Source of the DNA: Chamaecrista fasciculata
Taxonomy: Eukaryota > Streptophyta > Magnoliopsida > Fabales > Fabaceae
Assembly: GCA_003254925.1 (NCBI GenBank)
Contig: QANZ01055800.1
Coordinates: 36,795-100,794, forward strand
Reading direction: 5' to 3'
DNA length: 64,000 nt
Positions 48,733-60,610 of the stretch are shown here, in pieces; the first letter of the stretch is position 1, and the number at the start of each line of letters is the position of its first letter. A program made the position numbers and the translations under genes. The notes below the pieces were generated by a model. It made no database searches. It was not told the DNA's origin and saw only the letters and a list, made by a program, of their open reading frames with translations.

Positions 48733-51700
48733 TCAAGCAGTTGCAGGAACATGAACAGATGTAGTTCTGGTCCTCGAGTTAGCAGCCAAACCACCGGTTC
48801 GAATCACCCGGCCACCACTATTTCCAGCATGATCACCTCTCTGAAACCCATCACCTCCACGGTTGGAAAACCCTCCCCTATTACCATTCCTGTATCCATA
48901 TTCACCTCTGCCGTGATAGTCACCTCGGTGATAGTCACCTCGGCTATAGCTTCGGCTATTTCCATAGTTTCCACGTCCTCTTCCACCTTCATTCCTGTAT
49001 CCAGCACCCCTACCAGATGTGAATCGTGACCTACCGCTATTCCCTGGACAAGAGCAGAAAACAAGAGTTTTATGTACAAAGTCAACATTTCATATTTACT
49101 GTCCCAGATTAGAAGATAAAGGCTAAATTCAACCTCAAGACTAATCAATCATGTTACTGTAATGCAAAATAATATCAGATTTGATTTTTAAAGTCCCTGG
49201 TGAGCGGCTAACCAACCAATGAGAAAATAATAGGTTTATACAAATGGCAAAAGTGGTGTCAAAGCTCACCACTTGTTCATGAACCAAACTGAACCTGGCT
49301 CACTGAATTATACATATTAATTCCTAGAAGGGAAATGCTTGTAGGGAGGGGGTAGATAGTTCGTAACATATGGAGCCAGTATCTGACAAAATAATTACAT
49401 GGGGAGTAATTCTGAAGCACAAGTTAAGGTAACAGAACATAAACAAATAGTCATGTCCTCTCCAAAATAAGTCATATAGTAACCTCGTTCAACAGGAAGA
49501 AACATCAATTAATAAAAGGAAAACACTTGCCTCGATTGGTTGATCTCTTTTCTTCCACAGCAACAGGGCGATCACCGATGATAACTGGTGAAGCCTGCCA
49601 TGCCAATGAAGAGTTAAGAAAAATGAATAAACTTACGTGAAATAACATGCCTATAACAATTTACTAGACCACATATCAGGAGACAGGATATAGAACTTCT
49701 CGTTTTTTTAATGAAATCACAAGATAATTTATTAAATAAGAGAAAGAACAAAGTACAAAATCAGAGGATTAAAAACCATTTTAAAACCATCCTTAAAAAG
49801 TACAAAATTCCACGACCAAAAAGGAAAAAAAAATAGCATAAGCATATCAATTGACCAAAGCTAGCTGTAGCAAATAATGCAAATCTTTGAAAAATTAAAG
49901 GAAACTTGAACTATCGCTTCAGGTTTAGATGCTCTAGATAGAAAAGAGAATGTATCCTATGTAGACAAATGAGACTAGCTGAAGCAACTTCACCTATACA
50001 AACTCGTTCCTTCATTCCACAAAGAAAACAAAACAATGGTTGAAAAGTAAAAATTTCGAGAATACCTCAAGTGCACTTTGCACAGCACTTGCCACTTCAA
50101 ACTCCACAAAGCCAAAGCAAAACCCCTGTTCGATTCATTCACAAGCAAAAACAATAAGTTAGAAAGAAGGTGCTAATGTCTGGCGGAAAATTCTAAAAAA
50201 TTGCTACATAAATAAAAATAAAGAGATTTAAGTTTGTAACAATTGACACAAATGAACTATTCTAAGTTCAAACCTATTAATCATCTCGTAATAAATCACT
50301 ATAATCATCAAAATCATTAAGCCATTAGAGTCACATGTGAACCTGTATTACTAAAACTAAATAATATCTATTACTCATTGAATTATTGTGAAGGGATGGG
50401 CTTCCTATTTTAAAAGATCAAGTTTCTGATTGTTTGGCTTAGCTAGGGCTTTCTTGCTTTTTTTTAGCAGATTTCACCGAGTTGCAAAAGGCACTTGCCT
50501 TTCCAGGGAAAAAACACCAAACGTGCTCGCCTTAATGGCGCCTGGTAGGATCTCCCATGGTACAAGAGGCACTCAGCACAAATGGTGTCTCGCCTCAGAG
50601 CCTTAGGCACATACAGAAAGCAGAAAATGTAAGTGTTGTATACCTTTTGGGTTCTAACTTGGATACCACCACTCTTGATAGGACCAAACTTCTTGAATTC
50701 ATTCTCCAATAGGGCAGGCGTAGCATTTAATGGCAGACCTCTCACATAAATAGAATATCCCTCAGCTGTTCCATAGTATCATACCATGTCAATACATCTC
50801 AGTGCAATGCTCTAACGAGTATCAGTCAAATGCAAATATATTCAGCCAAAAAATAAGTATAGAACCCAACAAAAGGCACACAAACCTTCAGTTTCATGAG
50901 TGTTTTCCATTTTATCAATAGTTGCATTAGAACCATTGTTTTCTGACATAGTGGGTGCTGGAGGTGCAGCAGCCACATTTTGCTCTTGGCTCTTAGAGGC
51001 AGATCTCACAGAAGCAGCTGTGACCACAGAAGATGGTGCCGCAATCTCCTTCATGACCTTAACCTGCATAACATCCAGAGGTTAAATAAAGGAAAAATAA
51101 AAAACAAAACCAGTTATTACTCATCCTGATAAAGAAAAAGAAAAGTCATTCTAGCATAGTCATTTAAACCCAGTCACATAGCCCATCCAATGAAACTCAA
51201 CACAGCGCATGAAACTGTCATAAGCAAAAGGCATTTATACAATGGCTACTAACAATAGAGGCATAGGACTTCTTGGGTTCTTCTTCAATTATAGATGTAG
51301 ACCCAACCACCATCAGGGAATCATCAGGAATTTCATCAACCACCTCGGGTATAGGTGCTTCCTCATCTTCGATTGGAGCTTGCCCACTTTCAGGATTTCT
51401 TATTTCCTCTCCATCAAGATCCTCGGCTGTCACATCTTTTTGCTCCATAACTTGCACCTGCTGCAAAGAAGAATCTGCCACAAGACAGGGCAAAAATTTA
51501 CAATAGACCACCACAGTAAACCAAAATGATCTCGTCTAAATAATGCAGCATGATACCATCATCAGGAGTTACAGGAGATTCAACATCACCAAAAAAGCCT
51601 CGGCTTCCATTTTCATCAACATATCTGAAAGCATCATTCAAAACAAAGTATCCTTTCTCTTGAGGTGCAAGGAAGAAACATTGTGTAAATTTTTGCCTGA

Positions 51701-53578
51701 CGCCATCCTTTCCACTCATAAATCCAGTGACCAGAACAAGAACTCCCCCTAAGTAAGATTCTTGGGCATCAACAGATGTTATCTCTGCAACAAACTCACC
51801 CAGTGATAGTATTTTCTCATCAATCTCCTGCTTCATAAGAAAAAAAAAAGTTAGAGAAAATGTTTGAGCTCTCACTATTTCATAAGCTCAGACTCCACCC
51901 ACAATAATTACTATTAAATAACAAACTACCATAAAATATGGACTTCACAGAAAAATTAAAACAGAAACATAGGCTAAAAGAAAGAAATGGAGATAAATCA
52001 CAAGGAATTAAAAGTTTAGAGCTCCAGATCTCATAGCCCCCATGTTTTCCAGCTCTGCCTAGTGCTTTGGTTGATTTTAGGTATACAAGTTAAGTGATTG
52101 GCACCAAAGATTTAAGCATAATCATTGTCGAGATTACTTGCAAGATTGTAAGTTCATGTTCTCTCAGGGTTTTGCAACTTAAAAAAAAAAAAAAAAACTG
52201 GCAATCTCATGTAGGATATAAAATGGCTGGGATAACATTAGGATTGCAACTTTGCTCAAAAGACCATGGAATCATTCAATCCAGCTCAATACTAAAAAGG
52301 CTTCAGTTTTTGTTTTCTTTCAAAACTGTCCACGTTAAGGATTCCAAGCTCCCCTCCCCCAAACCAGAAATTAAGAAATCTCCTTCATTTGCTTCAACTG
52401 GCTATCTAGTCCTTCATTCTGATGCCCTTGTTGGCTTAGGCTAATTTGTTCCTAGCCATGTGGTCTGGTCCTTTGTACATCCAAGGCTTGCAGCAGCTCA
52501 GTTTGCATTTTATATAGTCTCTAGCCTCTACTCTAATCTTTGTCTTGAAGTTTCTTAGTACTTGAGATTCATCAGTGTTTGATATTTGCTACATTTAGAT
52601 CCTTGAGATTTTTTGCATTTGCATCTTGCAATTACAGCTTTCTTTCTGGTCATAAGTGATAGGATCACGAGGTTCTCAACTCCATGTTACAACCCAATTT
52701 AGGTAAAAGTATCTATTTCATCAATGAAGTATTTAGACACTTTCAATTTCATTCCAATTACAAAGTTTTCAATTTCATCCTAGGGGTTGGTGCTAATATC
52801 ATCTTAATATTTTACCCAACTTCATTACCTAAGTGCAAAAATTGATATTTTTTCTTTCTTTTTAAAAAACTAAGAATGAAATAGTGACATATAGTCGATA
52901 GAATAAACCCTTTATTTGTGAGTGTGTCACAAATATTTGATCAAATATCAAAACACTTTGGCTATACGATTGACAAATTAGATTTTTTTATCACTAATTT
53001 GGATTATAGTAACACTAAATATGAAATGAGAATTTTCTATAGGAGAAAAGTTTAGAGACAATTTAAAATGACTTAATGACCTTGAACTTTAGGGACAAAA
53101 ATATTAGTTCTTCAATTTATTTTAGCCCTCATCTAATCCTATGTTAGACTTCAATCTTCACAAACTTGCATTTAATTATCACAAAAATCAATTATAAAGT
53201 CATCATTATCATAGATCAGATGTTCACACAAGTAAGACTGAGCTGGGGAAGGGAGAGGCAAGGGAACAGAAAACTCACTTGCAGTGTTGTAGTGATACCC
53301 ATTATACCATTTTTTTCAGGACGCCCAAGCTTACTAACATCCTGGTAAAACTTGTGCACAAGTTGAGGGCTTTCGTGCAACATATGATAGTACTGCTCAA
53401 CAAAGGCATTACCAACCTATATTGAAGACTCAGGCAAAAGCATTCAGTTATGTGGAGTTCTGTAGATTAATAGACAAACCAAACCAAACAAGTATTGTAC
53501 AGAGCAAATACAGAATATACATACAATCTCCGCTGCAGGAGATGCTGTAGCTGGGGCTTGCTGCTCTGAAGATGCCAT
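48733..53578 (-). CDS. G3BP-like protein: NTF2-like domain, RRM and RGG tail
   Basis: A complete plant orthologue of Ras-GAP SH3-binding protein (G3BP), an RNA-binding stress-granule protein. Coding exons (minus): 53578-53525, 53416-53279, 51827-51557, 51474-51254, 51063-50886, 50765-50644, 50125-50066, 49594-49531, 49043-48733; total 1419 nt, 472 aa. The NTF2-like domain lies at about residues 17-140 (VGNAFVEQYYHMLHESPQLV; DENGSRGF region). A long acidic stretch follows, then KKSYASIVKVMKE. The RRM lies at about 290-365 (RNP2 IYVRGLP, RNP1 GFCFGFVEFE), and the tail is RGG/RG-rich and ends SVHVPATA. Seven introns are GT-AG. The last one uses a GC donor (CGAG|GCAAGT at 49531/49530). A leader intron upstream of 53590 is likely. 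Intron 2 (51828-53278) is 1.45 kb. Confidence 0.95.
50462..50625. repeat. Dispersed repeat fragment in a G3BP-like intron
   Basis: The wording 'cgccttaatggcgcctggta' with 'gtctcgcctcagagccttag' resembles a plant dispersed repeat built on 'aggcgcctaaggcgag'. Similar pieces occur near 15230-15790. The function and superfamily are not known. Confidence 0.4.
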
Positions 53579-54557
53579 CACCAATGATTTCTGAACAGAA
53601 ACCCTATTGTCAGTTAAAATCACCAATTTTGCACAATACCTCATAGCATCAAAAGATTATAAGGAAAAAAATTTGACCATAAGTTGAGAGAAAAATAAAT
53701 TTAAGTATCAATTCAAGTTAAACACCATCTATAATTTTTCAACCAAGATTAGGAATAATTGATAGTTGAACTTCCATTAGGCATAATAGTTTTCAGCCAA
53801 TAACACATGAAACTTGAAAGTATATAATAAGGCTTTCACAATCATCAAAATAGACTACAACAATGACGCGTAGCAAATCAGACTAAAATACACTTCGCTA
53901 ACTATACCTTTCCATAAATGCTTATTCAATAGATAGAGATAGCCAGAGAATTTATCGGATGTTCTCCCATAGTTTACAAAGACTTCCAGGAGAAGTACAC
54001 TGGCCATATGAAGAAACATCGGCCAAACAATTTAATTACGACAACATAATTTAACGCAAACGTGAACATTGACTTTTCCAAAAGCTAGAAAAGCTAAAAT
54101 TCATAATTCATAACACGAATTCACCCCCTCTCGGGGAAAACAAAATTCCCCTCAAAGTATAGAAAAAACCACTGCGACTTCTCACGCAAAACGGTTTCGC
54201 TGGTTCGATAAGCCAACAAACACCCACCTCATGTCAAATCAAGACTCAATAGGATTCTACGCAAACAAAACCCTTATTTCGAAGTGAGAATTTGCCGGGA
54301 AAATAACAAAAAGAAAAAAAACCATGATGAATCAGTAGGGTTTTGGAAGGAAGCAAACCACGTACGTAGAGAATGGATCGGAGGATGCGAGAATCGAGAT
54401 GAGAGAAGGAGTGTGTATGATTTTCGCTACGACCACTTCTTCTTACGTTCCTCTTCTTCGCTAGGGTTTGCTTCTGGATCTTGCGAAGGAACAAGAAGGG
54501 AAGGACGAATGAAAGAGACAGAGAGTGAGAGAAAAAAGGGGTTTAAGAGCGGGGAGT
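53579..54557 (-). promoter_or_regulatory. 5' leader, leader intron and core promoter of the G3BP-like gene
   Basis: An acceptor (TTCTGTTCAG) ends at about 53590, 12 bases before the ATG. A possible donor on the minus strand (TAC|GTACGT) lies near 54368, preceded by a pyrimidine-rich leader with TTCTTCTT and CTTC tracts. Transcription would start near 54530, about 30 bases below the TATA box. Frames in this region are not supported as genes. Confidence 0.5.
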
Positions 54558-54567
54558 TTATATATAC
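54558..54567 (-). promoter_or_regulatory. TATA box of the G3BP-like gene
   Basis: On the minus strand the sequence reads TATATATAAA, located just upstream of the GC-richer leader region and at a plausible distance from it. No other TATA-like run lies closer to the leader. Confidence 0.6.
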
Positions 54568-54767
54568 GAGAGGGAAGATCTAGTGTGACGAAAATCTAGG
54601 AGCACAATTTGTACCATGAAATAATTTTTTGGAATTTGATTGTCATTTAGCTTTTATTATATTTAAATTCAAAATTTAACTTATTAATGTCAATAATGAA
54701 TTGATAAAGATAAAGTATTATTTAAGATTTAAGATATAATAAAATTGCATATCCATCAAAAATAAAA

Positions 54768-55248
54768 GGGGAAATTGCATTCATTCACCCTGAATTATGT
54801 GTTTAATTGCAATATCCTCCCTAATCTATTAAAAATAACAATTAACCCCCTAATTTATTAATTTCATAGCAATGTCCCTGAGCCGTTAGTAACACTATTA
54901 TTTTTTTATCTTTTAATTCCTTGCAACTTATATAAATACTTCATAAAATGGTCAAATGACTTAATTACCCTTACAATGATTTACTTTATTTTATATATTT
55001 AAAATGTATGATATATTTTTAAATGATAAATTTAAATCATTATAACGGTAATTATGTCATTTGACCATTTTATGAAGAATTTATATAAGTTACAGGGACT
55101 TAAAAGAGAAAAAGATAACGATGCTACTAATAATTGGGGGGACATTGCTATAAAATTAATAGATTAGGAGGTTAATTTCTATTTTTAACAGATTAAGGGG
55201 ACATTGCAATTGAACACATAGTTCAAGGTGGATAAATGCAATTTCCCC
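54768..55248. mobile_element. 481-bp Mutator-type foldback element, 9-bp target duplication
   Basis: The ends are GGGGAAATTGCATT and AATGCAATTTCCCC. The arms pair over most of their length (for example 'ttcataaaatggtcaaatga' against 'tcatttgaccattttatgaa'), with the centre near 55005. The identical 9-mer AAAATAAAA flanks it at 54759-54767 and 55249-55257. It has no coding capacity. It starts about 200 bp upstream of the G3BP-like TATA box. Confidence 0.88.
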
Positions 55249-55257
55249 AAAATAAAA

Positions 55258-55596
55258 TAAACTTGCCTAAATATTCCCATTCAAGTTTTAAAATTTAAAA
55301 GTACTAAAGTAGATTTCAAAAGTTTTATTTATTAGGAATTTATAGATAGAATTTGTTATATTAATTAGGAGAAAATCTTAGGTAATATTATTAAAAATAT
55401 TTGAGTAATAAAGTTATATTAATGTAATTTTTTTTGGGTAGAACATTAAAGTAATTTTGTTGTACAGCCAGTGAATTAAATTCTTTATCATTAATTTTAA
55501 TTTATTTATTTATTTATAATATAATAAATAATAAATAAGGGTTATCACTCACGCTGTGACATGTGTCACTCTATATATAATCAAATCAAACTCTTT
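55258..55596. other. AT-rich spacer between foldback elements
   Basis: About 340 bp of AT-rich sequence with no recognised feature. Confidence 0.7.
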
Positions 55597-55605
55597 TAAT
55601 TATAA

Positions 55606-56830
55606 GGTTAAAATGCAACTCCATGAGTTTTAGATTGGGTGCACATAACACCCATAAGCTTTCAATTTGTGCAAATAGGACCCATGACTTTTCAATTACC
55701 TGCAAATAACACCCTTCTATTAGATTTCTATTTATTTAGTGAGGGTATAATAGTAATTTTATAAAAAATATAGGCTAAAGTCTTATTTTGGTCCCTCAAG
55801 TTTGCTCAAAGTTCCGTTTTGATCTCTCAAGTTTTCAAAAAGTTCTACCGTTAGTCCCTATTCAATTTCCATCTAATTTTTCTGTTAAATAAAAGAAAAA
55901 AATTGGTTTGAATTCCCTAAAAGTTTTATTTTTTTAATTAAGGCCCTTTCTTTATATAATAGGACCAAAATGTAAGAAAAAAAAAATAAATTAGGATTTG
56001 AAACAATTTTGCCCCAAACAAAACAAACCCAGCCAAATCCATTCTTCTTCTTCTTCAATCATCGCCAGCGAAACGAGGAGAAACGGGAAGAAGATGACTC
56101 CAAATCAACAATAGAAATATATCGTATGCTTACATATATCAATATATTTATATACTTGCGAAATATAATCGGATTTAGCTTGTCCCACACTCCAAATCAA
56201 CAATAGAAAAATCAGCATTTGGCTTGTATGTTGTTTAAAATTCTTGGCGGAACCTACAGATCAGAAGAACCAAGAACTAAGCAAATCCTTACTTTGAGAT
56301 TTGAGTCATCTTCTTCTCGTTTCTCCTCGTTTCACTGGTCGTGATTGAAGAAGAAGAAGAAGGTGGCGTGATTGAAGAAGAAGAATAGTGGATTTGGCTG
56401 GGTGTGTTTTTTAGGGCAAAATTGTTTCAAATTCTAATTTATTTCTTTTTTCTTACATTTTGGTTCTATTATATAAAGAAAGGACCTTAATTAAAAAAAA
56501 TAAAACTTTTAGGGAATTTAAACCAATTTTTTTCTTTTATTTAACAGAAAAATTAGATGGAAATTGAATAGGGACCAACGGTAGAACTTTTTGAAAACTT
56601 GAAGGACCAAAACAGAACTTTGAACAAACTTGAGGGACTAAAATAAGACTTTGGCCTATATTTCTTTTATAAAATTACTATTATGCCCTTACTAAATAAA
56701 TAGAAATTTAATAGAAGGGTGTTATTAGCATGTAATTGAAAACTCAAAAGTCCTATTTGCACAAATTAAAAACTCAGGGGTGTTATGTGCACCCAATCTA
56801 AAACTCATAGGGTGTCTGTGCATTTTAGCC
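55606..56830. mobile_element. 1225-bp giant foldback element, 9-bp target duplication
   Basis: The left end GGTTAAAATGCAACTCCATG pairs with the right end ...TGTGCATTTTAGCC. The flanks carry TAATTATAA on both sides (55597-55605 and 56831-56839), as for Mutator-type elements. Inside it a second symmetric hairpin (55773-56656) has ends GGCTAAAGTCTTATTTTGG and ...GACTTTGGCC, like the terminal arms of the 57200-58280 element, but no direct repeat flanks that inner unit. The whole element is therefore one hairpin with arms of about 450 bp or more around a loop near 56110-56330. Confidence 0.88.
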
Positions 56831-56839
56831 TAATTATAA

Positions 56840-57190
56840 ATATAAATTATAATTATTAAAATCTAAAAAATATATTAAATTTACAAAATCATTCATCTTT
56901 TTCATGAGTGTCTCTTACTTTGAATTTTGATGCATATCATGCAATTTCTTGAACATGTATAAACGATATGTTGGCCAGTTTTGATAATGTGGATGTGAAA
57001 TTAAGAATTTTGACATCTCACTATGCTCTTGCAAATTTTCTTATGAAGCATAGATACTTCATTTTAAGGGCGTGTCATCGTGTCAGACATAATATGTACA
57101 CCACACATATTCATAAATTTCAGAATATAAAATCATTTTTATGTTATTTTAACATGACAAACAATAAAGAATAATAATACATCTGGCTTA
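56840..57190. other. AT-rich spacer between foldback elements
   Basis: About 350 bp. A 68-codon frame at 56968-57174 has no family resemblance and is not called as a gene. Confidence 0.6.
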
Positions 57191-57199
57191 TATTATAAA

Positions 57200-58062
57200 T
57201 GTCAAAGTTCTATTTTGGTCCCTCAGTTATACTCAATGTTCCAAATTGGTCCTTTAGTTATTTTCCGTTTCATATTGGTCCCTCAGTTTTCTAAAACTTG
57301 ACATAGTTGGTCCCTCAAACGTTTTCCATCCATTTTTTCGTTAGAAAAAAGGAAAAAAATTGATTTTTAACTCCTAAAAGTTTGAATTTTTGCATTAAGA
57401 ACCTTTTTTCTCTATAATAAAATCAAAATGAAATAAAGAAGAAATAACTGGAGGATTTTGGTTTATTTTATACCAAAAAACAACCTCTCTCTCTCTATGA
57501 TATTTTCTTGAAATCTTACAGTTCCATGGAGCCGAAGAAGAAGAAGCACACACATAGTTGATTTTTGTTTTTTCAACGATTGATCACTAAAAGTGTCACC
57601 AACATTACAGCAATGGTCTTTCTTCATCATTAATTTATACCATCTCTCTCTATCTCTTCCAAAAACTCAAATGTTACATTCTCACTACCACCACCACTTT
57701 CTCTTAACCTCCTTGTCCCTTCGTCTCTCACCCATAATAATAATCCCTCTCTCTCGCTTCATTTTCTCTCCAAACCCCCAATTCTTCACTCTTTGCATCG
57801 TTCGACATCTTCCATGGTCTCTTCATGATGCTACTGTTCACATCATCGGCGAGATCGGAATCTGGATCTTGCTGGCAATGGTGGATTCCAGCGGTGATAT
57901 CGGCGACGGCGTCGGTGGTTTTTGTGATTCTAGTTCAGGCGAAGTTGAACGGGTACTGGAGAGAGTGGAGGGAGGTGAAGAGAGAGAGGGAAGGGAGTGG
58001 ATTGGTGACGAGGTGTGTGCTTCTTCTTCTTTGGCTCCATGGAATTGCAAGATTTCAAGAAA

Positions 58063-58098
<36 letters not shown>

Positions 58099-58280
58099 TT
58101 TGTGTAGAATAAACTAAAATCTCCCAATTATTTCTTCTTTCTTACATTTTGGTTCTATTATAGAGAAAAAGGTCCTTAATGCAAAAATTCAAACTTTTAG
58201 GAGTTAAAAATCAATTTTGTCCTTTTTTTAACAGGAAAATGGATGGAAAACGTTTGAGGGACTAAAATAAGACTTTGGCC
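57200..58280. mobile_element. 1081-bp foldback element with GC-richer core, 9-bp target duplication
   Basis: The left end TGTCAAAGTTCTATTTTGG pairs with the complement of the right end (GGCCAAAGTCTTATTTTAG). The identical 9-mer TATTATAAA flanks it (57191-57199 and 58281-58289). The arms run to about 57560 and from about 58015 ('ccatggagccgaagaagaag' against 'ttcttctttggctccatgga'). The unpaired core of about 57600-58010 has a different, more gene-like composition. It contains an open frame running through it (57593-58117). This is the layout of a Pack-MULE carrying a host-gene piece, but I could not name the gene. Confidence 0.85.
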
Positions 58281-58289
58281 TATTATAAA

Positions 58290-58560
58290 TAAATAGTGTA
58301 ATTTTTAAAGTTTTCATCAAAACTTATAGATTTTTAATTATTTTTATATATAATATATGTTGAATTTGATGTGTCAATGTGTCTATATCAGTATTGTGTC
58401 GTGTTGGCAAAAAAAAATCAATATCATGTTATGTATCCATGCTTCATAGAAATTTTCAAATTTCATTGTCTTTCAATTGTAACTAATCATTTTTTTATGT
58501 TCATCCTCAACGTTGATGAGATTTAGAGGTCAAGAAGTGGCTAATTCATGACATTATTAA
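58290..58560. other. AT-rich spacer
   Basis: Short AT-rich stretch between a Mutator-type and a hAT-type element, with no recognised feature. Confidence 0.6.
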
Positions 58561-58568
58561 TGTTTTAG

Positions 58569-58896
58569 CTATGAAGCATGGACACTGACACGGACACGGA
58601 CACAACGACACGCTAAACTCTCAAAATTACATGACACGATACGGCATATATTTATATATATAAATAATTAAATATTCATAATTTTTAATGAAAAATTTAA
58701 AAATTACAATTTTTATTCATAATATATGTCATATCTATTATTATTTTCTCTTGTATGTCATGTTAAAGTTACAAAAAACTGATTTATATTCTAAAATTTA
58801 TGAATATGTGTCGTGTCGGTGTCGTACGGGTGTCGGACACTGACACGTGTCTGACACGGCGACACGCCCTCAAAATGAAGTGTCCATGCTTTCTAG
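58569..58896. mobile_element. 328-bp hAT-type MITE, 8-bp target duplication
   Basis: The terminal repeats are CTATGAAGCATGGACAC and CTAGAAAGCATGGACAC (complement of the right end). They are flanked by TGTTTTAG on both sides (58561-58568 and 58897-58904). The sub-terminal parts carry 'gacacggacacggacac' and 'gtgtcgtgtcggtgtcg' repeats that pair. This is a very common class of plant MITE. It has no coding capacity. Confidence 0.88.
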
Positions 58897-58904
58897 TGTT
58901 TTAG

Positions 58905-59150
58905 AGAGTATCTAGGAAAGATATTTGATTTCTTCAACATATTTCTTTTCTTCGTCTCCACTTTCAAATTCATATTTATTATTATGATTATTAAATATTT
59001 TAATATTTAGTTTCGTTATTTCTTTGAATATTCTAATTTTCAAATTGAAATTGAAGTATATAAAATATGAAAAGCTTGTGGGTTCCATATTCATACGTGA
59101 GAATAGATGTTAGGGTTTCACTTATAAAATGCTATTATTTCTTTGGGTAA
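58905..59150. other. AT-rich spacer
   Basis: AT-rich sequence with no recognised gene, leading into a truncated transposon end. Confidence 0.6.
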
Positions 59151-59173
59151 ATTACACGTTGGTACTATGTGGT
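59151..59173 (+). mobile_element. Truncated end of the 17735-type Mutator MITE
   Basis: GGGTAAATTACACGTTGGTA repeats the terminus of the element at 17735 with one substitution, then stops abruptly at a change to GC-rich sequence. It looks like the stub of an element cut by the retroelement that follows. Confidence 0.6.
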
Positions 59174-59740
59174 GGAGACTGAGAATTGCGGAGCAAGGCA
59201 ATCATGGGTGATTGCGAGTTGTGTTGGGGGCGGGCGCCATCGGACTGGAGGACGTGGGTCTGACCAAGTCCGTGGCCGCCCCGCAATGCATAGAAAGGCA
59301 CTTGACTGGTTCAAGCGCGCCCCGAAGAGTTTGGGAAGGAGAAGAGGCCTGGAGCGAAGACTTATTAGGCGTACGCCCAAATAGTGATGTATCACAAGTC
59401 CCTCCTTAAAGAAGTCTACGAGCGCATTCGTCGTACAAATCCTTAATGGCGCGCGGGCCGAAGGGCCTGAAGTACGTGTATCTTAACAAATGTCTTAGTC
59501 ATGCGAGAGTTCTAGGCATACACCCAAAATGTACTGGGGTACTTGCCTCCCGCAGAAAAGACAGAGGGGTCGTACGGCGGGCGCACGATGAGTGTACAGG
59601 GAAAGTCAATGGTCGCCATGGCGGGCGATCATGTAGTAGGTAGAGTGTCTTGTCGTAGACACGTGTCGCGCCGTGAAGGTGCAAAAATTTGAAAAGGCAG
59701 AAGACGCTTTGGTTGCCTCATTTGCCACGCAGAAGAGGGG

Positions 59741-59746
59741 TATAAA
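59741..59746 (+). promoter_or_regulatory. TATA box of the retroelement promoter
   Basis: TATAAA sits in 'gaggggtataaaggcaaaaa', with a leader-like sequence rich in GAGAGAAAGAGGGGAG about 60 bases downstream. This fits a promoter within an LTR. Confidence 0.5.
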
Positions 59747-60610
59747 GGCAAAAATGAAACGGTCCCTCTTCATTAACTCTGCAACTTGAAGTCTTGAGAG
59801 AAAGAGGGGAGAAACCGTCAAAGATTGCCGGAGAAATCGTAACCATCGAGGAGATTAAAGCGCAACGTTTGTAGGTGATTCCCGCGAGGGTTCATCGCGC
59901 AAGTAAGTGCTCTGAAATCTGTCATTATGGCATTGTGGGTTAGGGTGCACTGAGTGTCGCGATTATTCGCGAGGGTTAGGGTTTATGCGATAAATGTGGG
60001 GCTTATCTTTACCATTGTGTGGATGATGTTCATCTGTTGTTAGTGGGGCTGAAGATACGGGGATACCGTGGAACGATTCGTGATTGGGGTGGTTTTCCAC
60101 GAAGTTTTGAGTGAAGAGGGGTTGTTGTTGTGAAGATGTACTCGACGATTTCTGGGTTTGCACCTTTATTTTTTGGGTTTGCGAATGGGTATTTTGGGTT
60201 TGGGGATCATCGAGGTTGATGATGAGAAGGTGAATCAGGGTGAGCCGCCGTGTAGGGTGGGCTATTGGCGATTAGGGTTTTGCCTGGTTGGGGATTTTGA
60301 TTGTGGATGGAAATCTGGGTATGTGTACGTCGTGTTCATGAGTGTTCTGGGTTTCCAATGGTGATGATGGTGGAGAGGGGTGCATTGTGGCGGGTCACCT
60401 CGGGGGTTAGGGCGTGGTTGTGTTTGTTCTGAGAACTTAGACGTTTGGTAGGTGTAAAGATGTTGACTGTTTCACCCTCTTTGTAGGTCGTAGAGCAAAT
60501 TGTTGTTGATAGTGTGGGCGTGCGCCAATATTCAAAGTTCATCTTCTGACAGAATGCGTACTATGCGTACAGGTACGTCCGTTCCTCTTGTACTTTGATT
60601 TAATTTACAA

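Noticed and set aside
48751..49148. Long frames on both strands over the G3BP-like last exon
   Set aside because: They are shadows of the glycine/arginine-rich tail, whose true frame is fixed by splice phase and ends SVHVPATA then stop.
57930..58127. Minus-strand frame rich in serine and leucine
   Set aside because: It reads the (GA)n run near 58070-58093 and the palindromic arm of a transposon in reverse.
59165..59684. Several GC-rich frames on both strands
   Set aside because: High GC lowers stop-codon frequency. They lie in the untranslated or LTR-like part of a retroelement and show no domain.
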